From contig CABIXM010000007.1 in NCBI GenBank assembly GCA_902362725.1, forward strand, positions 62,001 through 126,000: DNA of 64,000 nucleotides. Reading direction: 5' to 3'. How positions within the stretch are numbered: the first letter of the stretch is position 1; every line of letters begins with the position of its first letter. Both the position numbers and the translations under genes were made by a program. Below are positions 16,861-25,595 of this stretch, one piece after another. This DNA is from Clostridiaceae bacterium. GTDB lineage: Bacteria; Bacillota; Clostridia; Lachnospirales; Lachnospiraceae. Below the pieces are notes generated by a model. That model was not told the origin of the DNA and made no database searches. It saw only the letters and a list, made by a program, of their open reading frames with translations.

Positions 16861-18003
16861 TTACCACCTGCTTTCGATAAATTCGTATACCGCCTGCTCC
16901 GTGTCCAGAATCTCCTCCACAGACGGATTTTCTTTTACCTTATGATGCTCCATACAGGTCTCGATAATCTCCGGGATCTGCAGGTACGCAATCTTCCGGT
17001 CCAGGAATTTGGCTACCGCCCGCTCGTTGGCCGCATTGTATACCGTGGGCATGGAGCCGCCCGCAGCCGCCGCGTCAAAGGCCAGTTTCAGACCCCTGAA
17101 GGTCTCCATATCCGGCTTTTCAAAAGTGATTTCCGTAAGCTTCCAGAAATCCAGCCGCTCGCCCGGCAGGAAGCGCCGCTCCGGATAATACAGGGCGTAC
17201 TGAATCGGCAGCTTCATATCCGGTGTGCCCAGCTGCGCAATCACCGCGCCGTCCACGAATTCCACCATGGAATGAATGATACTCTTGGGCTGCACCACAA
17301 TCTGGATATTCTCCGGTTCCACGCCGAACAGCCATTTTGCCTCCATCATCTCCAGTCCCTTGTTGACCAGGGTAGAGGAATCGATGGTGATTTTCCGGCC
17401 CATGGCCCAGTTCGGATGCTTCAGGGCATCCTCCACCTGGATATTCTTCAGATCCTCCAGCTTCTTTCCGCGGAAGGGTCCGCCGGAAGCAGTCAGCAGA
17501 ATCTTCTTAAGCTGGCTGCGGTTTTCTCCGTGCAGGCACTGGAAAATAGCGCTGTGCTCGCTGTCCACCGGCAGAATCTGTACGCCGGTCTCCTTCGCCA
17601 GGGGGATGATGATGTGGCCTGCGGTCACCAGAGTCTCCTTGTTGGCCAGGGCGATGTCTTTTCCTGCTTTCATGGCCGCAATTGTAGGAACGATTCCTAT
17701 CATTCCCACGATGGCCGTCACCACGATCTCCGCCTCCGGCAGTGTGCAGATCTCGATGAGTCCATCCATACCGGATACGACCTTCACGTCCAGATCCTTC
17801 ACTGCATCCCGCAGTTCTTTTGCTTTTTCCTCGGTCCAGACTGCCACCAGACGGGGATGAAATTCCCGGATCTGTTCCTCCAGCTTCTTTACATTGCTTC
17901 CGGCTGCTAGAGATACGATCTCCAGATCGCCGTTATTTCTCGCTACTTCCAGGGTCTGGGTTCCTATGGATCCCGTAGAGCCCAAGATTGCTATCTTTTT
18001 CAT
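16861..18003 (-). CDS. dxr: 1-deoxy-D-xylulose 5-phosphate reductoisomerase
   Basis: A 380-residue enzyme of the MEP isoprenoid pathway that converts DXP to 2-C-methyl-D-erythritol 4-phosphate with NADPH. The dinucleotide-binding motif GSTGSIGTQ starts at residue 8; ANKETLV, the metal/substrate segment PVDSEHSAIFQCL and LTASGGPFRG are all present. Its length matches the family. GAGGAGAAAAGA precedes the ATG. Downstream, rseP starts in the last bases. Together with uppS and cdsA it links isoprenoid and envelope lipid synthesis in this cluster. Confidence 0.97.
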   Translation of the reverse strand: MKKIAILGSTGSIGTQTLEVARNNGDLEIVSLAAGSNVKKLEEQIREFHPRLVAVWTEEKAKELRDAVKDLDVKVVSGMDGLIEICTLPEAEIVVTAIVGMIGIVPTIAAMKAGKDIALANKETLVTAGHIIIPLAKETGVQILPVDSEHSAIFQCLHGENRSQLKKILLTASGGPFRGKKLEDLKNIQVEDALKHPNWAMGRKITIDSSTLVNKGLEMMEAKWLFGVEPENIQIVVQPKSIIHSMVEFVDGAVIAQLGTPDMKLPIQYALYYPERRFLPGERLDFWKLTEITFEKPDMETFRGLKLAFDAAAAGGSMPTVYNAANERAVAKFLDRKIAYLQIPEIIETCMEHHKVKENPSVEEILDTEQAVYEFIESRW

Positions 18004-18031
18004 TCTTTTCTCCTCATTGCCTTATGAACCT

Positions 18032-18841
18032 TTATCGTCTGAACATCAGAAGCGTCAGTACATAGATAATCGGCGCGGTAAAAATCACACTGTCGAACCG
18101 ATCCAGAATACCGCCGTGTCCCGGAATCAGATGTCCGTAATCCTTGATATTGTGGTTACGCTTGATGGCAGACGCCGCCAGATCACCAATCTGGGACACT
18201 GCTCCGCCTGCCGCGCACAGAATCACGCAGCCCTGGATATCCAGGTCAAAAATCATGCCGTAGATGGCGCCCAGAAGCGCAGCGCCCACGATACCGCCGA
18301 TACCGCCCTCCACGGACTTCTTCGGGCTTAACACCGGAGCCATCTTATGCTTTCCAAACAGAATCCCCACCGCGTAGGCGCAGGTATCGCAGCCCCAGGA
18401 GCAGATAAAAATCAGGAAATACACAATCGGCGTATCTCTTCCCTCAATGGAAATCATGCGGGTCTGATACAGGAAAGAAAGCATTACCGCCACATATACC
18501 AGCCCGAAAAAGGGCGCGGTAATCTCATCGGTCCTGAATTTGGGAAATGTAAACACATAGATGCCCATCAGCACCATCAGAAAGCCCACCAGAAGCAGCG
18601 GCCCCGCCATGTTGAAGGCATCTCCCAGATAGACGGTTCCGTAATAAAGCACCGCGAAAACCAGACCGAATACGCCCGGAAGCTTCTTCTCCAGTCCGAA
18701 CACCTTCAGGAATTCCCAGTATCCAATCAGGGAAATCAAAAAGGTAAAGCCAAACAGCACCGGACCGCCCACGATACCTGTGGATATGATAATTGCCAGC
18801 AGCACAATGCCACTTATCAGTCTCGTCAGAAATGACTTCAT
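18032..18841 (-). CDS. cdsA: Phosphatidate cytidylyltransferase
   Basis: A 269-residue polytopic membrane enzyme making CDP-diacylglycerol from phosphatidic acid and CTP, the entry to phospholipid synthesis. The C-terminal CdsA signature is complete: SAIKRN, then KDYGHLIPGHGGILDRFDS close to the end. About eight hydrophobic helices precede it. It begins one base after the uppS stop, with its ribosome site (GAGGAA) inside the end of uppS, so the two are coupled. Confidence 0.96.
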   Translation of the reverse strand: MKSFLTRLISGIVLLAIIISTGIVGGPVLFGFTFLISLIGYWEFLKVFGLEKKLPGVFGLVFAVLYYGTVYLGDAFNMAGPLLLVGFLMVLMGIYVFTFPKFRTDEITAPFFGLVYVAVMLSFLYQTRMISIEGRDTPIVYFLIFICSWGCDTCAYAVGILFGKHKMAPVLSPKKSVEGGIGGIVGAALLGAIYGMIFDLDIQGCVILCAAGGAVSQIGDLAASAIKRNHNIKDYGHLIPGHGGILDRFDSVIFTAPIIYVLTLLMFRR

Positions 18842-18842
18842 C

Positions 18843-19562
18843 TTATTCCTCCCTCACGCCGCCGTAGCGTCTGTCACGCTTATTATATGCCAGAATCGCT
18901 TTTTCAAGCTCCTCTTTGGAAAAATCCGGCCAGTGAATATCTGTAAAATAAAACTCCGAATAAGCAAGCTGCCAGAGAAGATAATTGGACAGGCGCTGCT
19001 CGCCGCTGGTGCGGATCAGCAGATCCGGATCCGGAATGCCTGCGGTATCCAGATACTGTGCAAAGGTCTCCTCGCTGATATCCGCCGCGCTTAATTTTCC
19101 GGCGTCCCGGTCAGCCGCCATCTTCTTCATGGCCCGCACCATCTCGTCCCGGCTGCCGTAGTTGATGGCGATCTGGAAATTCAGACCGTCATTGTCCTTT
19201 GAGGCCTCTTCCAGCTCCGCCACGCTTTTCCGGATATCCTCTGCCAACGCGGTCTTGTCGCCGATGACCCGGACCCGCATATGATTTTTCTCCGCCGTTT
19301 TCAGGCAGTTCTTCATATAATTTCGCAGAAGCTTCATCAGAGCGTCCACCTCCTCCTGGGGCCGCTTCCAGTTCTCTGTGGAAAAGGCGTAAACTGTCAG
19401 GTATTTAATGCCCATATTCCAGGCCTCCCGGCAGATGGTTTCCACTGTTTTGGCGCCCTGGGCGTGTCCGTAATTCCGGGGCATTCCCTTTGCCTTTGCC
19501 CAGCGTCCGTTGCCATCCAGAATGATGGCCACATGCTGTGGGATCTTGATGTCTTTTTCCAT
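18843..19562 (-). CDS. uppS: Isoprenyl transferase (undecaprenyl diphosphate synthase type)
   Basis: A 239-residue cis-prenyltransferase. I start at ATG 19562 because GGAGG lies 10 bases before it; an upstream in-frame ATG would add 11 non-conserved residues. Signatures are ILDGNGRWAKAKGMPRNYGH near the N-terminus (the catalytic Asp of the DGNGRWA motif) and RTSGEQRLSNYLLWQ with the following EFYFTDIHWPDF. It makes the undecaprenyl carrier for peptidoglycan and wall polymers. It is encoded between frr and cdsA as in most Firmicutes. Confidence 0.96.
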   Translation of the reverse strand: MEKDIKIPQHVAIILDGNGRWAKAKGMPRNYGHAQGAKTVETICREAWNMGIKYLTVYAFSTENWKRPQEEVDALMKLLRNYMKNCLKTAEKNHMRVRVIGDKTALAEDIRKSVAELEEASKDNDGLNFQIAINYGSRDEMVRAMKKMAADRDAGKLSAADISEETFAQYLDTAGIPDPDLLIRTSGEQRLSNYLLWQLAYSEFYFTDIHWPDFSKEELEKAILAYNKRDRRYGGVREE

Positions 19563-19677
19563 ATTTTTACTTCCTCCATGGTTCTCTCCAGACACTTACG
19601 CTTATCTGTCTGAATCGCACAATGGGACGGGCAGCACAAAGATACCACCCGTCCCCTCGTATTTTTTCCTCCAGACC

Positions 19678-20232
19678 TTATACGGTCATAATCTCCTTGG
19701 ACTTCTCGTCCACAGCCTTGTCGATGTCCGCAATGTACTTATCGGTTATCTTCTGGGTCTTGGTTTCCAGATCCTTCATATCGTCCTCGGAAATCTCATT
19801 GGCCTTGTTCTGCTTCTTGAAGACCTCGTTGGCGTCACGGCGGATATTGCGGATGGCTACCTTGGCAGCCTCGCCCTTCTTCTTGATATCCTTTACCAGA
19901 TCCTTTCTGCGCTCCTCGGTCAGCTCCGGGAATACCAGACGGATCACGGTACCGTCGTTGGACGGGGTAATACCCAGATCCGAAGTCAGAATCGCCTTCT
20001 CGATGGCCTTAATCAGGCTCTTCTCCCAGGGCTGAATCTGCAGCATTCTGGGCTCCGGTACGGAAATGTTGCCCACCTGCTGAATCGGTGTGGGAGTTCC
20101 GTAGTAATCTACCTTCAGCTTGTCCAGCACGTGCGGATTGGCGCGGCCTGCGCGGATCGCTGTAAACTCGCGAATCATCGCGTCATAAGACTTGGTCATT
20201 TTTTCCTCATATACTTTCAATCTCTCATCCAT
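19678..20232 (-). CDS. frr: Ribosome recycling factor
   Basis: A 184-residue protein of normal length, starting MDERLKVYEEKM. ATG 20232 is preferred over the TTG two codons upstream because GGAGG lies 9 bases before it. Family motifs include IRAGRANPHVLDKLKVDYYG, TPIQQVGNISVPEPRML and the C-terminal helical region ending DEKSKEIMTV. With EF-G it splits post-termination ribosomes. It sits between pyrH and uppS, the standard order. The 115-base gap to uppS holds no gene. Confidence 0.97.
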   Translation of the reverse strand: MDERLKVYEEKMTKSYDAMIREFTAIRAGRANPHVLDKLKVDYYGTPTPIQQVGNISVPEPRMLQIQPWEKSLIKAIEKAILTSDLGITPSNDGTVIRLVFPELTEERRKDLVKDIKKKGEAAKVAIRNIRRDANEVFKKQNKANEISEDDMKDLETKTQKITDKYIADIDKAVDEKSKEIMTV

Positions 20233-20261
20233 ATTCAAATCCTCCGATTCATTTATTCCGA

Positions 20262-20957
20262 CTATACGGTAATTCTGGTTCCGTTGAATTTCCCTCTTAC
20301 GGTATCCACGATGCTGTTCTCGCCCTCCAGGCCAAATACCAGCATGGGCATCTTATTCTCCATGCACATGATGGAAGCGGTCAGATCCATGACAGCCAGA
20401 CGCTTGTCTACCACCTCGGCAATGGAAATCTCATCGTACTTCTTCGCCTCCGGGTTCACCTTGGGATCGCTGTCATATACGCCGTCGATGGCCTTGGCCA
20501 GCAGGATCACGTCCGCCTCAATCTCAATGGCGCGAAGAGTGGTACCCGTATCTGTGGAGAAATAGGGGTGTCCGGTTCCGCCTGCGAAGAACGCCACGCC
20601 GCCTTCCTCCAGGAAAGCTACTGCCTCGTCCTTGGTAAACAGCTTTGCGAAGCCGCCGCATACGAAGGGTGTAAATACCTGCGTCTTCATTCCGATGGAA
20701 CGGAAAATCTCTGAGGTATAGATACAGTTCATAACCGTAGCCAGCATACCGATCTGGTCTGCCTTGGTACGCTCCATATTTTCACTGGTACGGCCTCTCC
20801 AGAAGTTGCCGCCGCCGATGACGATACCCACCTGAATGCCGTCGTCCACCAGGGTCTTCACCTGCTTTGCCACGCCCAGAACGGTAGCCTCATCAAAGCC
20901 TGTGTGCTTCTCGCCCGCGAGAGCCTCACCGCTTAATTTCAATAATACTCGTTTCAT
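20262..20957 (-). CDS. pyrH: UMP kinase
   Basis: A 231-residue amino-acid-kinase-fold enzyme phosphorylating UMP to UDP. The start is ATG 20957, 8 bases after AAGGAG; a longer frame upstream has no support. It begins MKRVLLKLSGEALAGE and has GIVIGGGNFWRGR, FFAGGTGHPYFSTDT and LLAKAIDGVYDSDP, all typical of bacterial PyrH. In many genomes rpsB and tsf precede pyrH; here the upstream gene is instead an amidase lipoprotein, so the cluster has been separated from rpsB-tsf. Confidence 0.97.
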   Translation of the reverse strand: MKRVLLKLSGEALAGEKHTGFDEATVLGVAKQVKTLVDDGIQVGIVIGGGNFWRGRTSENMERTKADQIGMLATVMNCIYTSEIFRSIGMKTQVFTPFVCGGFAKLFTKDEAVAFLEEGGVAFFAGGTGHPYFSTDTGTTLRAIEIEADVILLAKAIDGVYDSDPKVNPEAKKYDEISIAEVVDKRLAVMDLTASIMCMENKMPMLVFGLEGENSIVDTVRGKFNGTRITV

Positions 20958-21034
20958 GTTCGGATCTCCTTTTGGTCTGCAGTGCGCCCACTGCTCAATA
21001 CTAGATTCAGTATAGCACACCTGTCCCCTCTATT

Positions 21035-22081
21035 TCAATCAAAATATCCATTTACCCCTTCGATCAGTCCGTCTGCCAGCCTGGATAAGGCCTCGTCGCT
21101 GTGATCCGAGCAGGCATTGCCAAGCTCCATATCCACGGAGGGAATGGTGCTGTAGGAGGTCTGGGTCAGATCAATGCTCATCTGTCCATTCTTGTAAATG
21201 GCTGCGCCCTGATTCTGAAGGCCTGCAATCAGAGCCGCCCCCAGCGCGTCGTGCTGCTGCCAGTGGGACGCCACCGGCTCCATACTTTTCAATGCGTCCG
21301 GCACGGAGATATAAAAGCAGCCCTTATCATAACTAAGGCCGTCCCCGTCCCAGTGGAGGGCGATATGGCAGTCAGCCACGTTATTGCAGATGACCGTCCG
21401 GGCCACATTGTCCAGCTGCACATCGTCGCCGTCTCGCAGCATCAGCACATCGTACCCCGCCGCCAGCAGCCTGTCCCGGAAAATCTGCGCCATTCTGAGG
21501 GTCACGCTCTTCTCCGGCGTGCCGTCCTGAAAGGTCATGCCGCCGGATACTGCTGCCGCCCTGGTGGCTCCCGCCCCTGTGCTGCCTCCCGTGGTCTTGG
21601 CTGAGCCGTCCGGATGGCAGAGGGTTTTGACACTGCTGCCTCCCGAGGTTCCATGGCCTGCGTTGACGCCAATGATGATATCCTTCCGGTTCTCTGCCGC
21701 CCGGTACAGAACCGCCGCGCCACTGTGAATGGCGGAGTGGTCGGCGTACTGCCAGGTATCGTCCAGGGAAATGAGCTGACCGTCCTCGTAATTTATCACA
21801 GAGGCATCGTCAGCTGGTTCACTGTTGTCTGCCGCATCTGTCGCTTCTGTATCTTCTTCCATAGAAGCTGTATCTGCCTTCTGAACGTCTCTTTCATCAG
21901 CCCCATCGACAGTCTCTCCTTCGGCCCCTGAATCGTCCGCCACATCCGCCTCCGACTCTTCTTCCTCCGCTACAGTCACACTCTCCTGCTGCGCCGCCTC
22001 GTCCGTCTTATCTTTGCCGCAGCCCCACAGGCTTACTGCCAGCAGACCCGCCAGAAGTCCCCGTACTATTTTCCGCTTCAT
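21035..22081 (-). CDS. Lipoprotein N-acetylmuramoyl-L-alanine amidase
   Basis: A 348-residue exported lipoprotein. Residues 1-21 are a lipoprotein signal with lipobox SLWGC, followed by a 70-residue acidic Asp/Glu/Ala linker. An Amidase_3 domain starts at about 133: the zinc ligands are consistent with VNAGHG, the Glu in TPEKSVTLRMAQIF, and CHIALHWDGD, and the catalytic Glu with DMELGN. The enzyme should cleave the amide between MurNAc and L-Ala in peptidoglycan at the outer face of the membrane. It lacks SH3 or other wall-binding domains; lipid anchoring replaces them. It lies 77 bases upstream of pyrH on the same strand, and the two may share a transcript. Confidence 0.9.
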   Translation of the reverse strand: MKRKIVRGLLAGLLAVSLWGCGKDKTDEAAQQESVTVAEEEESEADVADDSGAEGETVDGADERDVQKADTASMEEDTEATDAADNSEPADDASVINYEDGQLISLDDTWQYADHSAIHSGAAVLYRAAENRKDIIIGVNAGHGTSGGSSVKTLCHPDGSAKTTGGSTGAGATRAAAVSGGMTFQDGTPEKSVTLRMAQIFRDRLLAAGYDVLMLRDGDDVQLDNVARTVICNNVADCHIALHWDGDGLSYDKGCFYISVPDALKSMEPVASHWQQHDALGAALIAGLQNQGAAIYKNGQMSIDLTQTSYSTIPSVDMELGNACSDHSDEALSRLADGLIEGVNGYFD

Positions 22082-22105
22082 CCCCGTCCTCCTATCGCTA
22101 TACGC

Positions 22106-22160
22106 AAAAACACCGTTTATATCTGACGGCTTCTATTCTATCAGATACAAACGATGTTTT
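22106..22160 (-). terminator. Terminator after sugar isomerase gene
   Basis: Long inverted repeat: AAACACCGTTT with ATCTGA on one side and TCAGAT with AAACGATGTTT on the other, followed on the minus strand by TTTTTG. A second small hairpin (TCGGA/TCCGA) with an AT-rich tail lies at about 22182-22200. Confidence 0.7.
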
Positions 22161-22262
22161 CTACTTTTTCAATATTTAAAATCGGAATTCGAAATCCGAC
22201 CCGCCTTACTTTCCGCGCAGGACAAACGCCCTGCTGCATCCCTTCAACCGTACTTTTATGAC

Positions 22263-23750
22263 TTATGCAAATGGATTTTCCGTCGGATAACGTACTCCTG
22301 CCGGCTGGTTATAACCGATTTCTTTTACATCTACGCCAATATATTTAAATACTTCATACAGCGCTTTTCCATAGTGACCGAACACTACCGCTCCGTGATG
22401 GGGGAAATTGCCCTCAATCAGTACATGGCGGTAGAAGCGCTTCATCTCCGGAATCGCGAAGATGCCGATTGCGCCAAAGGATCGGGTTGCCACCGGAAGG
22501 ACCTCGCCGTTGGCCACATAAGCCCGGAGAATGTTGTCTGCGGTACTCTGCAGACGGAAGAAGGTAATATCGCCCGGAGCGATATCTCCCTCCAGGGTTC
22601 CCTGGGTAACCTCCTCCGGCAGACTTCTCGCCATAATCAGCTGATATTTCATCTGGCAGAAGGACAGCTTCTTGCTGCTGGTATTGCCGCAGTGGAAACC
22701 CATAAATACATCCGTGCTGCTGTAATCGTATTTGTCTTTGATATCTTCGTTATATAAATCATACGGCACTGTATTATTGATATCAAGTAATGTTACGATA
22801 TCATCGCTTACACAAGTTCCGATGAACTCGCTTAAGCAGCCGTAGATATCCACCTCACAGGATACCGGGATTCCCCGTCCGGTCAGACGGCTGTTGACAT
22901 AGCACGGAACGAATCCGAACTGGGTCTGGAACGCAGGCCAGCATTTTCCGGCAATGGCCACGTATTTGCGATATCCTCTGTGCTCCTCAATCCAGTCGAG
23001 CAGCGTCAGCTCATACTGGGCCAGCTTCGGCAGAATCTCCGGCTTCTTATTGCCGTCGCCCAGCTCCTTCGCCATATCTGCAGCCACTTCCGCGATACGC
23101 GGGTCTCCCTCATGCTTCTTAAACGCTTCAAAAAGATCCAGCTCTGAATTTTCTTCAATCTCCACGCCCAGATTATACAGTTGCTTAATCGGCGCGTTGC
23201 AGGCCAGAAAGTTCAGGGGGCGGGGTCCGAAGCTGATAATCTTCAAATCCGAAAGTCCGACGATGGCTCTCGCAATCGGAACAAACTCATGGATCATGTC
23301 CGCGCATTCCTCCGCAGTTCCCACCGGATATTCCGGAATATAGGCTTTGATATTTCTCAGCGCCAGATTATAGCTTGCGTTCAGCATACCACAGTACGCG
23401 TCTCCGCGTCCCTGAATCAGATTATCGCCGCTCTCTTCGGCTGCCGCCACGAACATTTTAGGACCATCAAAATGCTTCGCAAGCAGAGTCTCTGAAATCT
23501 CCGGTCCGAAGTTTCCAAGATATACCACCAACGCGTTACAGCCTGCAGCCTTTACATCCTCCAGCGCCTGCACCATGTGAATTTCACTCTCTACGATACA
23601 GACCGGACATTCATAGATATCCGCCTCGTCGTATTTTGCCTTATAAGCGTCCACCAGCGCCTTTCTCCGGTTTACGGAAAGAGACTCCGGGAAACAGTCG
23701 CGGCTGACCGCCACGATACCGATTTTTACCTTTGGAATGTTGTTCATCAT
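22263..23750 (-). CDS. L-fucose/L-arabinose isomerase family protein
   Basis: A 495-residue protein starting MMNNIPKVKIGIVAVSRDCF, with GGAGG 6 bases before the ATG. Its layout follows the FucI/AraA fold: an N-terminal Rossmann-like part (VVYLGNFGPEISETLLAKHF), a middle domain with KCWPAFQTQFGFVPCYVNSRL, and a C-terminal domain with FMGFHCGNTSS and LIEGNFPHHGAVVFGHYG that supplies the metal-binding His/Glu. The family interconverts aldoses and ketoses using Mn. The exact sugar is not readable; the neighbouring xylulokinase-type kinase suggests the product ketose is phosphorylated and sent to the pentose phosphate pathway. It forms an operon with the kinase and is probably under the divergent LacI-type regulator. 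Confidence 0.85.
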   Translation of the reverse strand: MMNNIPKVKIGIVAVSRDCFPESLSVNRRKALVDAYKAKYDEADIYECPVCIVESEIHMVQALEDVKAAGCNALVVYLGNFGPEISETLLAKHFDGPKMFVAAAEESGDNLIQGRGDAYCGMLNASYNLALRNIKAYIPEYPVGTAEECADMIHEFVPIARAIVGLSDLKIISFGPRPLNFLACNAPIKQLYNLGVEIEENSELDLFEAFKKHEGDPRIAEVAADMAKELGDGNKKPEILPKLAQYELTLLDWIEEHRGYRKYVAIAGKCWPAFQTQFGFVPCYVNSRLTGRGIPVSCEVDIYGCLSEFIGTCVSDDIVTLLDINNTVPYDLYNEDIKDKYDYSSTDVFMGFHCGNTSSKKLSFCQMKYQLIMARSLPEEVTQGTLEGDIAPGDITFFRLQSTADNILRAYVANGEVLPVATRSFGAIGIFAIPEMKRFYRHVLIEGNFPHHGAVVFGHYGKALYEVFKYIGVDVKEIGYNQPAGVRYPTENPFA

Positions 23751-23827
23751 TTACTACCTCCTGATATGTTTTATTTAACAGAAATATTTTTTCCTGTGAG
23801 TCCGATGTAAGCTTCTTCCTCCTGCTT

Positions 23828-25297
23828 TTATCTGATAAGTTCAAACAGCGGCTTGCACGCCGGATAGATCTGACGGAACTGCTGATATTTTGCCTCATAC
23901 TTTTCCACAAGCTCCGGCTCCGGTTCTACGGTGCCGATTACCTTCACCAGCTTTTCCGCCGCTTCTTCCACATTTTTATATTCGCCGCAGGCCACGGCCG
24001 CCAGCATGGCTCCGCCAAGGGCCGGTCCTTCTTCGCTCTCAATCATATCCACCTTCAGGTTCAGGACGTTGGCCATAATTTTTCTCCAGAGCGGGCTCTT
24101 TGCTCCGCCGCCGCAAATCTTCGTTCTCTCAATATGGAGTCCCAGGGATCTGGCCACCTCCAGGGAGTCCCTCAGCGCAAACGCCACACCTTCCAGAACC
24201 GCCTGAGTCATATCAGTCCTGCTGGTGTCCATGGTCATGCCGATAAAGGTTCCCCTGGCGTTCGGATTATTATGCGGAGAACGCTCCCCCATCAGATAGG
24301 GCAGGAAAAACACATGATTCTCGCCAAGCTTTTCTATGTCCTTTTGCTCTGCCGCATAATCCCCGGTTCCGACAATCTCTTCCATCCACCATTTGTTGCA
24401 GGAGGCCGCGCTGAGCATGCAGCCCATCAGATGATAATGACCGTCCGCATGGGCGAACGCATGAAGGGCATTGTTGCGATCTACGCCGAATTTTTCAGAA
24501 GAAATGAAGATGGTTCCACTGGTTCCCAGGGAAATATTACATCTTCCATCCCCCACCGTCCCGGTTCCTACTGCCGCTGCCGCATTATCGCCTGCGCCCG
24601 CCACAATTCTCACTGTCTCCGGAATATCCAGCTCCTTCGCAATCTCCGGAAGCACATTGCCGACTGTCTCATAGGACTCATAGACCTTTGCCATCTGCTC
24701 TTCTGTTACCCCACAGATTTCCAACATTTCGGACGACCATTTTCTGTGCTTTACATCAAAAAGCAGCATTCCGGAAGCGTCGGATACATCGGTACAGTGT
24801 ACTCCGGAAAGTCGGTAGGCAATGTAATCCTTCGGCAGCATGATTTTTCGGATCCGTGCGAAATTCTCCGGTTCTTTGTTTTTCACCCACAAAATTTTCG
24901 GAGCAGTAAAGCCGGTAAACGCGATATTCGCTGTATACCCGGAAAGCTTTTCCTTCCCAATTATCTGATTCAGGTAATCGCATTCTTCATAGGTCCGCCC
25001 GTCATTCCAGAGCAACGCAGGACGAATTACCTGATCCTGGTCATCCAGAATCACCAGTCCATGCATCTGTCCGCCAAAACTGATACCCGCCACCTGACTC
25101 CTGTCACATTCTGAAAGCAACTCCTTTAATCCATTCATCGTCTGCGCGAACCAATCCTCCGGCTTCTGCTCCGACCAGCCCGGGTTCGGAAAATAAATTG
25201 GGTATTCTCTGGACACGATTTTTTCAATCCGTCCTTTTCCATCCATCAGAAGCAGTTTTACTGCGGATGTACCGAGATCCACTCCCACATACAGCAT
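23828..25297 (-). CDS. xylB: FGGY-family carbohydrate kinase, xylulokinase type
   Basis: A 489-residue kinase, normal XylB length, with GGAGG 8 bases before the ATG. The FGGY hallmarks are in order: GVDLGTSAVKLLLMDGKG at the N-terminus, SFGGQMHGLV, ALLWNDGRT, the Asp segment GAGDNAAAAVGTG, SLGTSGT, and ICGGGAKSPLWRKIMAN in the ATPase core. XylB phosphorylates D-xylulose to xylulose 5-phosphate; related kinases act on other ketoses, and because the partner gene is a FucI/AraA-like isomerase rather than XylA, the substrate may differ. Transcription starts in the intergenic region shared with the LacI-type regulator, where palindromic sites occur. Confidence 0.88.
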   Translation of the reverse strand: MLYVGVDLGTSAVKLLLMDGKGRIEKIVSREYPIYFPNPGWSEQKPEDWFAQTMNGLKELLSECDRSQVAGISFGGQMHGLVILDDQDQVIRPALLWNDGRTYEECDYLNQIIGKEKLSGYTANIAFTGFTAPKILWVKNKEPENFARIRKIMLPKDYIAYRLSGVHCTDVSDASGMLLFDVKHRKWSSEMLEICGVTEEQMAKVYESYETVGNVLPEIAKELDIPETVRIVAGAGDNAAAAVGTGTVGDGRCNISLGTSGTIFISSEKFGVDRNNALHAFAHADGHYHLMGCMLSAASCNKWWMEEIVGTGDYAAEQKDIEKLGENHVFFLPYLMGERSPHNNPNARGTFIGMTMDTSRTDMTQAVLEGVAFALRDSLEVARSLGLHIERTKICGGGAKSPLWRKIMANVLNLKVDMIESEEGPALGGAMLAAVACGEYKNVEEAAEKLVKVIGTVEPEPELVEKYEAKYQQFRQIYPACKPLFELIR

Positions 25298-25318
25298 CCC
25301 ATGTCCTCCTTTTCTCTT

Positions 25319-25342
25319 TGCACGTTGCGTGCCCGTGCACGC
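25319..25342. promoter_or_regulatory. Candidate LacI-family operator near xylB start
   Basis: Contains GCACGTTGCGTGC followed by the 8-bp palindrome CGTGCACG (25334-25341), about 22 bases upstream of the xylB ATG. The same core recurs at 25520-25527 on the other side of the intergenic region. Confidence 0.6.
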
Positions 25343-25493
25343 TTTTTGTTTTTATATTACAATATCCGGAAGAGTTTTTCAACACTTTGCCGTCATTTTC
25401 CTCCCATCCCCTTATTTTTATTAATTTTGTATAGTTTCCAACCTGTATTCACCAATTTCAAGCACTTTTTTTGTGTATTTTTCTCTGATTTAC

Positions 25494-25529
25494 ACGTAGC
25501 ACGCCGCGCAAAAAGTACACGTGCACGCA
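25494..25529. promoter_or_regulatory. Candidate LacI-family operator near lacI promoter
   Basis: ACACGTAGCACGC is followed by ACACGTGCACGC, which carries the palindrome CGTGCACG at 25520-25527, 11 bases before the lacI -35 box. It matches the site beside xylB, suggesting repression of both directions, possibly by looping over about 185 bases. Confidence 0.6.
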
Positions 25530-25537
25530 AATCAGCA

Positions 25538-25566
25538 TTGACAGAAACGCTGCTTTCCTGTATTGT
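25538..25566 (+). promoter_or_regulatory. Promoter of lacI-type gene
   Basis: TTGACA (25538-25543), a 17-base spacer and TATTGT (25561-25566). The start codon with GGAGG follows at 25596. Confidence 0.7.
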
Positions 25567-25595
25567 CAGTATAAAGTATTTTTTGGAGGCATTTC

